Assembly: GCA_905250025.1 (NCBI GenBank)
Contig: CAJNOJ010000005.1
Span: forward strand, 186,001-250,000
Length of the DNA: 64,000 nt
DNA from: Adineta ricciae
Lineage: Eukaryota > Rotifera > Eurotatoria > Adinetida > Adinetidae
Reading direction: 5' to 3'
Below, piece after piece: positions 26,670 to 38,417 of the stretch (the first letter of the stretch is position 1; every line of letters starts with the position of its first letter). The notes under the pieces were generated by a model. The model made no database searches. It had not been told where the DNA came from and saw nothing but the letters and a program-made list of their open reading frames with translations. The position numbers were made by a program, and so were the translations under genes.

Positions 26670-26918
26670 ATGCCAAATAGTCAATCAACAACCGATGAAT
26701 TCAAGAAAGGTGATCGCGTTCAATGGAATTCATTAAATGGTCCAGTCGAGGGTGTGGTTATGAAAAAATTAACGTCGGATACTCACATTAAAGATCACCA
26801 TGTCAAAGCATCCAAAGATGAACCACAATATCTAGTCAAAAGTGATAAAACAGGCGCCGAAGCAGCGCATAAGCCAGATGCATTAACTTTACTTGATGAT
26901 GATGATGATGATGATTGA
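26670..26918 (+). CDS. HVA1/DUF2945 (TUDOR-like) small protein, likely acquired by transfer
   Basis: Intronless 82-residue protein. It shows the signature order of the DUF2945/HVA1 family: FKKGDRVQWNSLNGPVEG near the start, VVMKKLTS, then HHVKASKDEPQYLVKSD, TGAEAAHKPDAL, and a poly-Asp tail. The family is a single SH3/tudor-like barrel, common in bacteria and fungi, and of uncertain function (named after a 'hypervirulence associated' fungal protein). I know of no typical animal orthologue. It sits between an arrestin and COX10 on the same strand, both spliced animal genes, so it is integrated chromosomal DNA and not contamination. The seven-Asp tail is an addition typical of neither neighbour. 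Confidence 0.85.
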   Translation: MPNSQSTTDEFKKGDRVQWNSLNGPVEGVVMKKLTSDTHIKDHHVKASKDEPQYLVKSDKTGAEAAHKPDALTLLDDDDDDD

Positions 26919-27023
26919 ATTTATCAATAGGAAGTCTCCATTTAGGAACTTTTTTTTTGTATATATTCTAATCAAGCAATTCGTCAGCTATTTTCCTTGT
27001 TTTTAGATGCACTACCTTTAAGA

Positions 27024-28566
27024 ATGAATCGTTTATTATTCTCTTGTATGTCTTCTCGGTATGGTTTAACAATTCATACTATTCATAAACAATCTTTGTA
27101 TTTAATTTCATCGATAAATCGATCAGCGTCTACTGTGAGAAGTTGTAATTGATTGAAATGAATTTTTGTATTCATTTTATTAGACCTCGTTGATTTTTTG
27201 TCGAAACTATGCTTCTGCTCCTCGACCGAAACTCTCCGAAGTGACGAATACTGACGAATGGATTGCAAACTCGACATCGACGGTAAAATCCAATGAGAAA
27301 CTCAAACGTAGTTTCATCGATCTTGCATCGTCAACATCAACAACAAACACAACAACATCGACTGCATCACAACCGTTTTGTGATCCGCCAATAAAAGCTG
27401 ACGATGTGGAAACCAAACATACATTCAAAGAAACTGAACAAGAAGTTGCGATACTTCCGACCGATTTGAATAAAAACGCTCATGTATCAATCCGACAATT
27501 GTGTGACTATTACACCAGATTGTCAAAGAAGAATCTCACTAGTGCGTCGAGACTGTCTCTGTTTTCTTAGTGAATCATGAATCTTCTTGTTTACAGTTCT
27601 TGTCGCGACCACTGCTGCTTATGGGTTTGTTGTTGCACCTCTACCAGTCAATATCCCATTACTCGCATGTGTAACACTTGGAACTGTTTTGACATCCGCC
27701 TCAGCGAATACAATCAATCAATTGATGGAAATTCCATATGATGCACAAATGAAACGCACTCGAAATCGAGTACTTGTTCTTGGCCAAATGAGGTACCCGT
27801 CTTTCCAGGTCAAACCATTCTCCTCTACTCATTCATCTATTTCTAGTTATCGACATGCAATTGGCTTTGCCACTGTAACATTGATCTCAGGTGTCACTCT
27901 GCTTACATTAGGATGTAATACATTAACTGGCCTTCTTGGATTATCAAATTTTTTACTCTATACGTCTGTTTATACGCCAATGAAACGAAAACATATTATC
28001 AATACATGGTTAGGATCTATAGTTGGAGCAATACCACCCGTGATGGGTTGGACAGCATGTACCGGCTCGATCGATTCAGGTTTGTGTAGTATTCAATCTC
28101 GTTCTTCAAGAGAACTACATCTAACTTGTTTCTAGGTGCACTTCTGCTCGCTTTTCTTCTCTATGCCTGGCAATTTCCACATTTCAATTCTTTAAGTTGG
28201 AATATCCGACGTGAATACGATCGCGCAGGTTATAAAATGATGTGTGTCTCTCACGAACGATTATGTCTAGCCACGTCTCTTCGTTATTCAATTATGATCC
28301 TTCTTTCATGTTCATTCATTGCACCAGCGATTGACATGACGACTTGGTTATTCGCTTTAGATACACTACCTGTGAATGGTTATTTGATCTATCTTTCCTA
28401 TAAATTCTATCGTCAACGCGATGCGCAATCATCGAGAAAACTTTTTCGTTACAGTCTGATACATTTACCATTATTGTTCACACTTATGGTTATTCATCGG
28501 CAAGTCAAGTCCCAAACTCATCCAAGTTCGCCATCGAGAAATGAACTAATACCCGTGCCAATGTGA
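27024..28566 (+). CDS. COX10: protoheme IX farnesyltransferase, mitochondrial (COX10)
   Basis: Five exons (27024-27134, 27184-27541, 27597-27792, 27847-28079, 28136-28566) give 442 residues, close to the length of human COX10. The N-terminal residues (MNRLLFSCMSSRYGL...) form a basic, hydroxylated mitochondrial presequence. The UbiA prenyltransferase core begins at YYTRLSKKNLTILVATTAAYGF. It carries the first Asp-rich motif as NTINQLMEIPYDAQMKRTRNR, YTPMKRKHIINTWLGSIVGAIPPVMGW, and WQFPHFNSLSWNIRREYDRAGYKMM as the second substrate motif. About eight membrane helices are apparent. The enzyme transfers a farnesyl group to heme B, making heme O for cytochrome c oxidase, in the inner mitochondrial membrane. 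Exon 3 ends at CAAATGAG|GT and resumes at TTATCGACATGC, matching the family across the join. Confidence 0.95.
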
Positions 28567-28995
28567 TTGAGTCTTTCGCGTATATGATCATTTACTTTGT
28601 GTTTGTTTTCTTTTCCTTGTGCTGTTATTCACAGACGTTCTCGTTCAAATGCTTAGGTTCTAATTGTGTGTATGATGAATGGAATTTCACTTTTCTTTTA
28701 GCTTGTAGGAGAAAGATTTGTACGTGTTAACGATATAGTTGTTTCTTCCTATAGACATATTAAATTTGGTCCCAAAAGTTGCGGTGATGAACAGAATTCA
28801 ATTGATTATTGCACAAAAGAAGCTGAATAACGTGAGCGATGCTCGAAAAGTATAACTCAAAACGATCTAGTCGTTGGTTTCCCCTTCGACGATGATATCA
28901 TCGTGTAGAATTTATTTTAAAAGATTTATTTAACTAGAACAATAAATTAAACATCTACGAAAAGAATCAAATTGGTTCAAATGCTTCCTTTTGAT
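28567..28995. other. convergent 3' ends of COX10 and FLAD1
   Basis: Spacer between two genes that point at each other, expected to hold both 3' UTRs and polyadenylation sites. AATAAA-type signals occur near its right end (for example around 28940). No gene is seen. Confidence 0.5.
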
Positions 28996-29685
28996 TTATT
29001 GTTCTCGTCCATGTCGTTCACTGATCTCATCATCTAATAAATAAGCTGGTCTATATTCAACTAAACCTGTAGCACTATTATGGTATCGCAAATTCGCATT
29101 CGGACTGGTTCTTTCCTTATCACCTAAGGATGTAAAACCTTGATCATACATTGAACAATACGACACTTGATAGGTCCTTAAAAATGTCCAAATATCATTA
29201 TAAGAATAGTTCAGTATCGGATTGCATCTCATATATTCCGGCCAAGTTGGATCCGTTGGTGAGAAATCTTTTAAATTCGCTGAATGTGGATCGGTTAATC
29301 GTGATCCCATGACAACACACTGTATATCCGGATGAGATGATTTCAATTGAAACAGAGCGTCTTTAATCCAACCATTAATTTGAATCAGATCGATATCATA
29401 TCGTTGTACACATTCATCGATAAATTGTAAAACGCTATCGAATTGTGGTTTATTATGTATAAATAACGCACGCAATGTTGGTTTTTTACTTAAATGTGCG
29501 TATTTTTCTCGTAAGATTAAGGAATATTGATGAAGAACAACCGTGCAATCTTTGCCGCCATTGAAAGCAACAACGATTTGATCTGGCGTGTATTTCGTTA
29601 AGCATTGTTCAAGCACATTGAACGAATGACGAATTTTCACAGCTAAATGTTCGTCGGTGATTGATTGCAGGTAGTCAACTGTCAT
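28996..29685 (-). CDS. FLAD1: FAD synthase, PAPS-reductase-like domain only (FLAD1-type)
   Basis: Single-exon 229-residue protein. It adenylates FMN with ATP to make FAD. Visible motifs are the pyrophosphatase-type loop AFNGGKDCTVVLH (residues 40-51), MGSRLTDPHSANLKDFSPTDPTWPEYMRCNPILNYSYNDIWTFLR style core, and YDQGFTSLGDKERTSPN near the C-terminus. All are typical of the eukaryotic FAD1/FLAD1 PAPS-reductase domain. The N-terminal molybdopterin-binding (FAD hydrolase) domain of the long vertebrate isoform is absent, and no upstream exon for it could be found in the 0.7 kb to the right, so this looks like a monofunctional cytosolic enzyme as in yeast. The absence of introns contrasts with its neighbours. 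Confidence 0.92.
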   Translation of the reverse strand: MTVDYLQSITDEHLAVKIRHSFNVLEQCLTKYTPDQIVVAFNGGKDCTVVLHQYSLILREKYAHLSKKPTLRALFIHNKPQFDSVLQFIDECVQRYDIDLIQINGWIKDALFQLKSSHPDIQCVVMGSRLTDPHSANLKDFSPTDPTWPEYMRCNPILNYSYNDIWTFLRTYQVSYCSMYDQGFTSLGDKERTSPNANLRYHNSATGLVEYRPAYLLDDEISERHGREQ

Positions 29686-30370
29686 AATGGCTACTACAAG
29701 AAAATAGAAAGTTAATAGGTTGGAATTCTCAAAACTTTTTTATTGTTTGTTGCGTTTCTTTTCAAGTTTTTGACAGATGAATGAAGAAAAAGATGACAAA
29801 AGACAGACAAAATCATTTTTGTTTGTTGCTTTTCTTGTTTTTTTTGATTTGATGGTAAGGGGGGCAAGTCGAATGATAAAAAAATACGCACACACACATA
29901 CAGATACATGCCTTTCTTTGAGAATAACAACACGAAGCATAAGGGAACAAGATAGATAAATACTATATAGACACATAATACATTTTGAAAAGGATGGAAT
30001 GGTATATGTGTGTATACGATCGAAGAAAACTCACTGGTCTAGTTTAAGAATAGAAACAAAATGACATTGGAGAGGAGAAGATAGGATAGAGAAGAAATCA
30101 CCGAGGTTCCAGAATGAGAAAGATATAACAGTGATAGAAACGTGTTTCTGCTTCATTTTGAAGACAAATAAATAAATAAATGAAATTGGCGACTTTTCCT
30201 ATGCACTGGCTGATTCTTTTTCACCTACCATTCAAGATGATTTAGAAAGAAGCACACGAAAAGAAAAGAAATACATGCTGAAACGAAAAGAAAAATATAT
30301 AGAAACATATGTTGGTTTGTTCATTTGAATAATCTAATTTGAGTAGAAAAAAAGAAACGTGTTTGTTTAT
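29686..30370. other. intergenic, no gene seen
   Basis: Spacer upstream of FLAD1 and downstream of the PP2A B55 stop, both on the minus strand. It contains A/G-rich low-complexity sequence on the plus strand and no supported exon. Confidence 0.5.
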
Positions 30371-31573
30371 CTAAGATGACAACGTTGAAGACGAATCCTT
30401 GGCTACATATGTAAAAAGATTGTGCGCAGTAGCAATTGCTATAATATTATCTGTAGGATGGTAAGCACAATGAAGAATTTTCTTCGGATACTCTAAACTA
30501 TCCGGATTGATTTCATCCCGACGAGTTCGACGAGCAGATGGCAGAACTTTTTTCGCTTTTAACAATTGTCGTGGTCGAATGGCTTGTTCACGTGAAGCTT
30601 CGAATATTGCGTCTTTTCGTGTTGAACGTGAGGTGATTTTGAACAAGTTGTGATAAGAACCCGTAAGTAGATGACTAAACAAAGTCTCCGATAAATTTTT
30701 ACGCGAAGACAGCTACTAACAAACTTACTCGTCATGTGGCGACCAACAGCATTCGAATTTATCAAAAATACAATCATTCTCGTACAAAACACACAGTTTT
30801 GTTCGCAAATATTCGTGAATTGGATAGGTCTCGACTGGTTTATTATCCATCTGTAAATCCCAGATCTTGAGATTAAGGAAATCTCTTGTGAGCATATATC
30901 TGCCTGAATGACTGAATTTGATGTCGCTTATAGACGAAATAATTTCCGAGAAGAAACTTCGTGTCGTCGGATCTTCAGGTTCCTCGAAAACTAAACAAAC
31001 ACAGTTAAATGACGCTGAATTCGACCACTTTACCTTTGCAATGTCGATCACAAAGTGCGGACTGCCGCATGTCACAAAGACGAATAATACCTCTTGAACT
31101 ACTGTATACAAATATATTACATTCACGTGGATGAAATTCGGCACCAGTTATCACTTCAGTAAGATCTTCCATATTGGGCGGTTTGATATCCACAATATCT
31201 AAAGAGATGGGCTCATTAAGATGTTTTTTTTTCTCTTTGCTTTGTCGAGTTCTTCTCAGTGGATTCTAACAAGCAGAGGGATTATGTTGATTCATAAGTT
31301 CTCGTGAGGCAAATGGGTAATACAGGTCTTCTTTGCGGAACCGGAAATACGAATCGATTCCAGTTCAACGAAGCAAAAAGAATCTCAAGAAGACGTGATC
31401 TTACCTGAAACTTTGGACATGAAATTGCCACGGTTTTCTTCTATTCAATAAATTATCATGTTTCACCTACAACTCTCCAAGGGTTCATACTCAATAAGCG
31501 AACATTGTTGAAACAGCGGCAGTCTGAAGTTTAGTTTTCTTGGAGTTTCATCGCATTTTCTCTCTCTCTCTCT

Positions 31574-31612
<39 letters not shown>

Positions 31613-32917
31613 ATCAAAAACAAATTTCTTTTCATAAATCAAATGTCATTTTGATTCTAATTAATGATTCTCATGTCAAATAACGCGCAAATGCTACCAT
31701 TCATTATTATACAGACTGAATCATAACAGACAATTTCACGTATTTCCACAAGAAGAAAAAATACATAATGCTTATAATTATACTCGACATAGAAGAAACA
31801 ACCGTTCAATTATCTCATCCATGACTCTAATTGCGCTCTTTCGGTCTCAAGAAAATCAACATAATCTCATGTTCGAACTTGTCTCGTAGTTGATGTAATA
31901 CAACATATAATCGGCCATCAATGTCAGTATTCAGTTGAGTAGAATCTTTTTTTTAGTGGAAATCTTCGACGAAAGATTAGATGATTACGTTCAAATGGAA
32001 CGTCATTTGAAATGAAACTACTCTTAACAGGATGTTCGAAATAATTAGATATAATAACATCTACTTATTAGAGATTACTCTGATAAAAGTCAAGGTTAGA
32101 TTAGCAAGAAATACGTACTAAAACTTTGATCGGTTACTTCGGTATGCCAGAGATTAATACGCAAATCATCTGCAGAGAGAAATGTTTCTTGGTCACTGTT
32201 GAGTGATATTGAATTAATGTGATATGTATGAGCATTGCCAAAGACGCGCTTCGGAGTTGCTTCAACCATTAATTCCATGGGTTTGATCACTGGTATACGT
32301 AGATTTGCGATGTGATTTGTTGAACGAACGGTACCGTTGTCATCGCGTAAATTATAACCTTCGGCACGTTTGGTTTTCTCGGAAATTTTCCACAATTTGA
32401 CAGTTTTATCTAGAATGAAACCATGCAGAGTATGACATTCATGAAAATATTGATAGACATACCATTTGTTGACAGAAGAAAATGTGCGGCATTTTTTCTT
32501 TTCAACCAGCGTATTTGATTGATTTTCTCTTCAATTTCCAAACTCTTTAGATAATCGAATTCGGGCTCATGTGAGTGAAATGTTATGTAAACATTGTATT
32601 CATTGCGACGCGGCGATGTTTTCGTCTGAAATCAAATATTTTTCCCTGCAAATAGGATGAATTTGACACGAAATTCCTACTTGTTGTTCACGTTGAAATA
32701 CCACGATTCGTCCGCCTTTATCTCCCACAGCGAGGAGATTCCCATCATCGTTAAATTCAATCGTCGAGATTAAATCCGCTAGAAGATTCAAATGACAAGT
32801 TCAACAAACACTATCCGACTGAAATACACGAACATTTACCCTCCTGAACTTCATCATCAACCGGTCCTTTGACTTGTGATGGATACCACTCTAGTAAATC
32901 ATCGCCACTGCCGGCAT
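30371..32917 (-). CDS. PPP2R2: PP2A regulatory subunit B (B55 family), 5' end unresolved
   Basis: Seven minus-strand exons: 32917-32840, 32778-32681, 32625-32463, 32409-32119, 31198-31034, 30990-30729 and 30674-30371. They encode 453 residues of a seven-bladed WD40 propeller almost collinear with animal B55: [89 protein letters not shown] and [18 protein letters not shown]55 selects substrates for the PP2A holoenzyme and controls mitotic exit and signalling. The first listed exon starts in mid-codon after a clean TTTTCTTAG acceptor, so the start codon lies in a further exon to the right, which I could not fix. A weak candidate ATG lies near 32,999. The intron 32118-31199 is 920 bases, far longer than the others, and holds a CT microsatellite. 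Confidence 0.93.
31557..31612. repeat. (CT)n microsatellite in a PP2A B55 intron
   Basis: About 55 bases of nearly pure CT with a few TTT interruptions. On the transcribed strand of the host gene it is a GA tract. Confidence 0.95.
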
Positions 32918-33473
32918 CTAAGAAAAGAAAGAAAAGAAAGACGCTTTCTCTCTCTGTGTTTTAATTATTGCAATTAAAATAACAAACTCTGCATGTCGAC
33001 ATCAGGTGGATAATCCAGCTTGAAAGATTATTAAAAAATTGCGAAAAGAAAAGATTGTTGTCGTTTGACGAAGGAAATTTTCAGAGTAAGACGACTTTTA
33101 ATTGATGTTTGATATAATAAACCATGAAAATAAGTTGATAGAAATCAAAGTGACATCAAAAAGGATAGGAAAAGAAGAGAAGAAATAAAAGTAAACAAAT
33201 TTGTCGTGTTCTTCTTATTTCTTCGCATGCTATTGGCAAAAACCATTCGCCAATCGAGTGAATGTTTATTTTTTCGAATATTTCCAATGCAATCATGCAA
33301 TAGCACATATCCTCTTTCGTCGAGGTTCGATAAATACTTCTGTTGGTTTATTATTAGTTAGTTGTGTTGTATCACTTTCGAAATTTTCACATGGAAATTG
33401 CTCAGCTAAATCTCTTTTGTTGTCTTTTTTTAGAAGTTTCTTTTCGAACTAATCTATTTCCGATTTCATCAAG
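32918..33473. promoter_or_regulatory. shared divergent upstream region of PP2A B55 and ribosomal P2
   Basis: The two genes are transcribed away from each other from this 0.55-kb stretch, which should hold both promoters and the missing first exon of B55. On the plus side a TTTTTTTAG acceptor ends near 33,432, about 42 bases before the P2 start codon, suggesting a 5' UTR intron for P2. Pyrimidine-rich runs suitable for a ribosomal-protein TOP start are present, but I cannot fix the transcription start. Confidence 0.4.
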
Positions 33474-33889
33474 ATGCGTTACGCTGCTGCCTACGTTTTA
33501 GCTGTACTTGGTGGTAATGCCACTCCAGATGCTGCAACAATCGCCAAAATCCTCGGCAGTGTCGGTATCGACTGTGATAAAACCAAAGCACAAAAAGTAG
33601 TCGATGCATGTAAAGGAAAAGATCTTGAACAAATCATCGCCGAAGGTACAAAGAAACTTACAAGTTTACCAGCCGGTGGTGCTGCTGCACCCGCCGCTGC
33701 CGCTGCTGCTCCAGCTGCTGGAGGTGATGCTAAGAAAGGTGGTGCTAAAGAAGAACCAAAGAAAGAAGAAAAGAAGAAAGAAGAATCGGATGAGGAAGGA
33801 GATGATATGGTTTGTATTCTTTCGACTAAAGAGCAACAGTTCGTAAGAGTTGTTTATGTTTATTCTAGGGCTTTGGTTTATTTGATTAA
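33474..33889 (+). CDS. RPLP2: 60S acidic ribosomal protein P2
   Basis: Two exons, 33474-33809 and 33869-33889, give 118 residues. The N-terminal dimerisation domain (MRYAAAYVLAVLGGNATPDA, ILGSVGIDCD, IIAEGTKKLTSLPAGG) is followed by an Ala-rich hinge and an acidic Lys/Glu/Asp tail. The second coding exon is only seven codons including the stop. It encodes GFGLFD, the universal P-stalk tail that recruits elongation factors. Joining ATG|GGC across the GTTTGT..TATTCTAG intron restores the expected ...DDMGFGLFD end. Reading through the intron would instead add an unrelated Ser/His-rich tail, so splicing is needed for a working stalk. An AATAAA-like signal directly follows the stop. Confidence 0.97.
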
Positions 33890-34623
33890 AATAAATAACA
33901 AGCAAAGTAAATCATCGGTTCATTTCCATCAAACAAATTCACATCATCATCATTCGTACACGTTACGTTTGTTTTTGTTAATGTGTGTGTTTTGTATTGA
34001 TCTGTTATAAAAAAAAAAGAAAAGAAATGATTATCGAAAAAAATCCAACAGAAATATAAATGCCTTCATTACAAAATTCTCATTGTAATTTAACGAAAAT
34101 TCAAGGATGTCGATTTTTTCGAATGAAAATGAACTTCTCATATGATAAATATGTAGAGGATCTCTGAATGAATCTGATTGGTTGATTATATTCATTCGTA
34201 GTAACTAAGCAGACAAATAGACACACAGCGAGAAAAAGCAACAGGAAGGAAGACGTAGCTGCAAGAACGAGCGAGGCACGAAGGAAAGCAGGTGACTTTT
34301 CTGTTGCCGTCATCATTGGTCTAAATGACACTCCAGAAAACAAAATCTATTGATTATTTTTAGATATTTATTTCTAAATCCCTAGAAAAAGAACGCGACA
34401 CATATTTTTTCCTCCCACAATTTTCAATTTCGATGAGCAATTGTTTTCATCAGTGTCAATGTTCACATCAGAACAATAACAACAAATACCTTTCCAATCG
34501 TAAGCAAATAAATACATTAAAAGATCTTTGTTTTTTATTTGAATATATATTTATATACCTGCATGATATGCTTACTTATTTATCTACAATCTTACTGTTA
34601 TTGTTGTTTTTTTGTCCTACTAG
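33890..34623. other. intergenic, no gene seen
   Basis: Spacer between P2 and TRABID, with an A-rich tract near 34,011-34,025 after the P2 gene. It ends in TCCTACTAG directly before the TRABID start codon, which may be a 5' UTR splice acceptor. Confidence 0.5.
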
Positions 34624-37355
34624 ATGAATAATCCAGCCGATGATGATGATGACGATTCGTCGATCGATGATTTTGAACATCGAAATGAAAATTCCGAGAC
34701 GAATTCGGCAAATCCAACGGCAACAACGACTATTATTGAAGATAAATGGGCTTGCTCAATATGTACATATTTAAACTTTGCTGTTGCACAAAAATGTACC
34801 ATGTGTCGACAACCGAAACTAACAACAGTGAACGCTGCTTCAGCCGATATCTATCAACTAAATGCATCTTCAGAATCGAATACCCAACAAGAACAAGCTC
34901 AGCAACAACAAATACCAGCGACTTATATCGATTCAGTTGAAAAATGGCCATGTGATCAATGTACATTTCTTAATTATCCACGAGCAGTGCGTTGTACTCA
35001 ATGTGGCTCATATCGTATAATTGGTACATCACGTGTATCGCCTGTTCAACCATCGATCGATGCGAATGTCAATGAACGAATTTCCCCACCGGCGTCCACA
35101 GCTGATTCACGTCGTATTGCCCAACGTTTAAGAAAATGGACTTGTAATCGATGTACAACTGATAGTAAGTACATTGCTTTTCATTTGTATCGATCAATAT
35201 TTGCAATTATAACTCGAATCCAATAGAATAGATAATCTAATAGTATGAAAAATGTCCTTGTCAGTAAAAACACGTCGAACTCGTAAAGATCAAGGTCATA
35301 TAAACAACAATGGATTTATTTTTTTCTTTTTCTGTACTTGTTCTTTTCGTTTCTACATCTTTTCATTTCCATTAGATTATCCTGCAACAAAAAGATGTAT
35401 ATCATGTGGAAACTCACGCCATAATAGTGCCAACAGTTCGAATCCAATCATCCCAACACCAATATGTTCATCGTCATCATCATCGTCGACGTGTTCATCG
35501 ATCTTAATCGGTACTGACGAAGAACAGCGTATGAATGCTATCAACAAATCGATGGAAAATATCAATGTCGAAAGAGTATCGAATAAAGAAAGCAAAGCCA
35601 ATCGTCTCAGTAGTGAAAAACGTTTCATATCGAATCCGAAGAAAGCTTCATCGACGCCATCTGACCGATTATGGTTGAAAGCTTGTCAAACATTGTTGGA
35701 TCATGGTTCATTAACAATCGTTTTCGAATATTTACTTTGTGGCGGTGATCCAACCCGACAAATCACAATTGAAGATAGTCAATTTCTTACTTGTTCATAT
35801 TTATCCTCGATCGATCTCGTCGGACGAACGTTGAAGAATTTAGCAAACATCACTGGACAAATTGAACAATTCTGTAAATTTGAAAGTGCATTTCAACAAT
35901 TGATGAGACAACAAAAGAAACAGCCACATACGCGACGTGTACCAGCAAATATTTGTACTCGAATAAATGGAATGATTCAACATTTTTTTCACAGTCATTT
36001 GAAACTAAAGAAGATCACTGATTTTCATTCGTACTTTTTAACAGAATGGTTTACAGCTGTGTTACCAGCAGGTAAACGAATTCCGATTGAACAAATCGAT
36101 GTCGAACACGTTTATGTTTAGAAATTCGTGACTTCTCTCATCGAACCCAACAGCAAATATTCGATGATATTCTTGATCAACAAGTCCAACAAGGTAGTGA
36201 TCTCTCGCGAATAGACATTTCGCAGTGAATTTCATCTTTGTATAGAGCTTGAAATTGACAATCGAATCATCAACTGGAATAGTGAAGTCACCACTCGATT
36301 TCATTCTCGTTTATATGCATTGTGGAATCGAAAGAATGGCGATTGTTTATTAGATAGTGTTCTACAGGTTTGTCTAGGAGTATGGGATACAGAGAATACA
36401 TTACGTCGAGCCATGGCTGAGTGTTTACAAAATGGCTCAAATAAGTAAGACGGTTGATAAGGAGAACGAATGTTTGAAATAGACTTTTCTTAGATTTTTC
36501 GAACGATGGAGTGAATACGAACGATTGGTAGCTGAAAAACAGCAATATCGGCAAGATGAACATCAACTAAGAAGTGACTGGAATGACGTATTAACATTCG
36601 CAAATCAACCTGGTGAAAGCTTGGGACATGCACATATATTTGCATTATCACATATCCTTCGTCGACCGATCATCGTTTATGGTGTGACGAATGTCAAATC
36701 CTACCGAGGAGAATATTTCATTGGTCTTGCTCGATTTCAAGGTGTTTACTTACCATTACTTTGGGAAACGAATTTCTGTTCGAAATCACCTATATGTCTT
36801 GGTTTTACTCGTAATCATTTCTCCGCGCTTGTACCTATGCAAGAACGTATCAATATCTCATCATCATCATCATCCCGTTCATCGTCACCATTAATTCTCA
36901 ATCATGAAAACGATGTTCAACAACGTCCACCACCATCTTCATCTTCGTTAATAACTCAACCACAAAACGATAATAATGACCAACAAATTTTCTATCATCC
37001 ATTGATGGATTGCGATGGAAATCTTCTACCTGTCCATTTTCTCACGTCATCTGAAGTATGCCGTTTTTTCTATCTTCATCGGAACATTTAACAACCATTC
37101 ATCCTTTTAGATTGGCCATGAACAAGCAATCCTTCATCAATGGCTTGACTGCGGTTTCACAAGTAATGGTCTATTAGTAGCTAAACAAAAAGTTGGTAAG
37201 TCGAAAACGATCTTTTGCTGTGCTTCTTTGTATCATCGATTGCAAATTATGTTTTAGGGAAACGTCCTCAGGTGTGTCAACAGTCACTCGATGCCTGGCT
37301 TCAACTTTATTCGTCGAACAGTGGTACTCGTCGAATGGATTCCTCATCGAGATAG
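34624..37355 (+). CDS. ZRANB1: TRABID-type OTU deubiquitinase (ZRANB1)
   Basis: Seven exons (34624-35164, 35376-36071, 36122-36193, 36246-36444, 36494-37055, 37111-37195, 37258-37355) give 750 residues. Three NZF zinc fingers come first: WACSICTYLNFAVAQKCTMC, WPCDQCTFLNYPRAVRCTQC, and WTCNRCTTDNYPATKRCISC, the last assembled across an intron. Then come a Ser-rich linker, the ankyrin-like ubiquitin-binding region (about 225-430) and the OTU domain. Its catalytic Cys lies in GDCLLDSVLQ (C470) and its His in RNHFSALVPM (H611), with HIFALSHILRRPIIVYG and FQGVYLPLLWE between. TRABID cleaves K29-, K33- and K63-linked ubiquitin and acts in Wnt and epigenetic signalling. A Ser/Gln/Pro-rich insertion after the catalytic His, around residues 620-670, is longer than in vertebrates. 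All catalytic residues are intact. Confidence 0.95.
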
Positions 37356-38417
37356 ATTTGATTATAACTGTACAATTTTTCTTTCTCTCTCTCTCTCTCT
37401 TCGTTTTTTTTCAACCACTCTAGCCACAAAATATTTAGTCTGATGATTGATTCTCTCTCTCTCTCTCGCTCTCTTTTACACAGGGTGCTACTTGTCGATT
37501 AAAGCTTCTCGGTTTTTTTTTCTTTCTCTCTTTTTTTGTTTTTGTCACCTCGATTTGCTTGCATTCCATCGAGTTTATTATCTGCATCAGTCCCCACCAA
37601 GCTAAACGAAATAGTCGAAAAGTAACGCGGTAAACCCAAGCATAGTTCCCTCTTGTAACAGTATCTATCTATGAAAAACACGAATATTTCTTTCTCTCTC
37701 TCCTCCCTTTCTTCCGTGTGCGTGTGTTTTTCTTTGGCTTGATTTGTCTCCTTTTGCTGTTCCTCATGACTGGTGAAGATAAAAATAAATTTTCTTTTTT
37801 CTTTTTTCGTTCTATTATACACATATTAATATAACAAAATCGAAGAGTTTTCGTATCATTGACATACGCTGTTGTATCGAAGATTCCTAAACACAAACAG
37901 AAGAACACTGTATTACTATTTCTACGCGACAAATTCTATGAAACATCAATAATTAAATATTCACATGTCACAAGGATTAGATCAGAAATGAATAAATAAG
38001 AAACATTCATTAGCCCTCGTGAAATATTCATCGAACTTCACAAAATGATGTGTACCTGGATCGTGAGAAAAATTAAGAAACTTCTGCAGATATATCAACA
38101 ATTGCTTGACGGTAAATTATTACTCGTATCCAGAAATAATGATTCATTGTAGTTAAACATTCTATTTCTTTTTTTTTATAAGAAACTATTCTATTCGAGT
38201 CAATTTACTTTTACCTAGAAAGTACTATTACGACAGTATCGTATTTCTCACTTCAGTTTCGTTACATATGCGCAACTCTTAGATAAAGACCGTCTGCAAA
38301 ACCTTTTCATAAAATTAAACTTTTTCTCATTTCTCCTATTAAAATAACAAAAGAAATTAAAAATATCCGTACCAGTGAAACACTTTGAATTGTGTTTGAA
38401 TTATTACAACTATCGGC
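37356..38417. other. intergenic with CT microsatellites
   Basis: CT runs lie at about 37,385-37,401 and 37,452-37,475, just downstream of the TRABID stop and probably within its 3' UTR. No exon is supported in the rest. Reverse-strand Lys/Glu/Arg-rich frames here are translations of the pyrimidine tracts. Confidence 0.55.
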
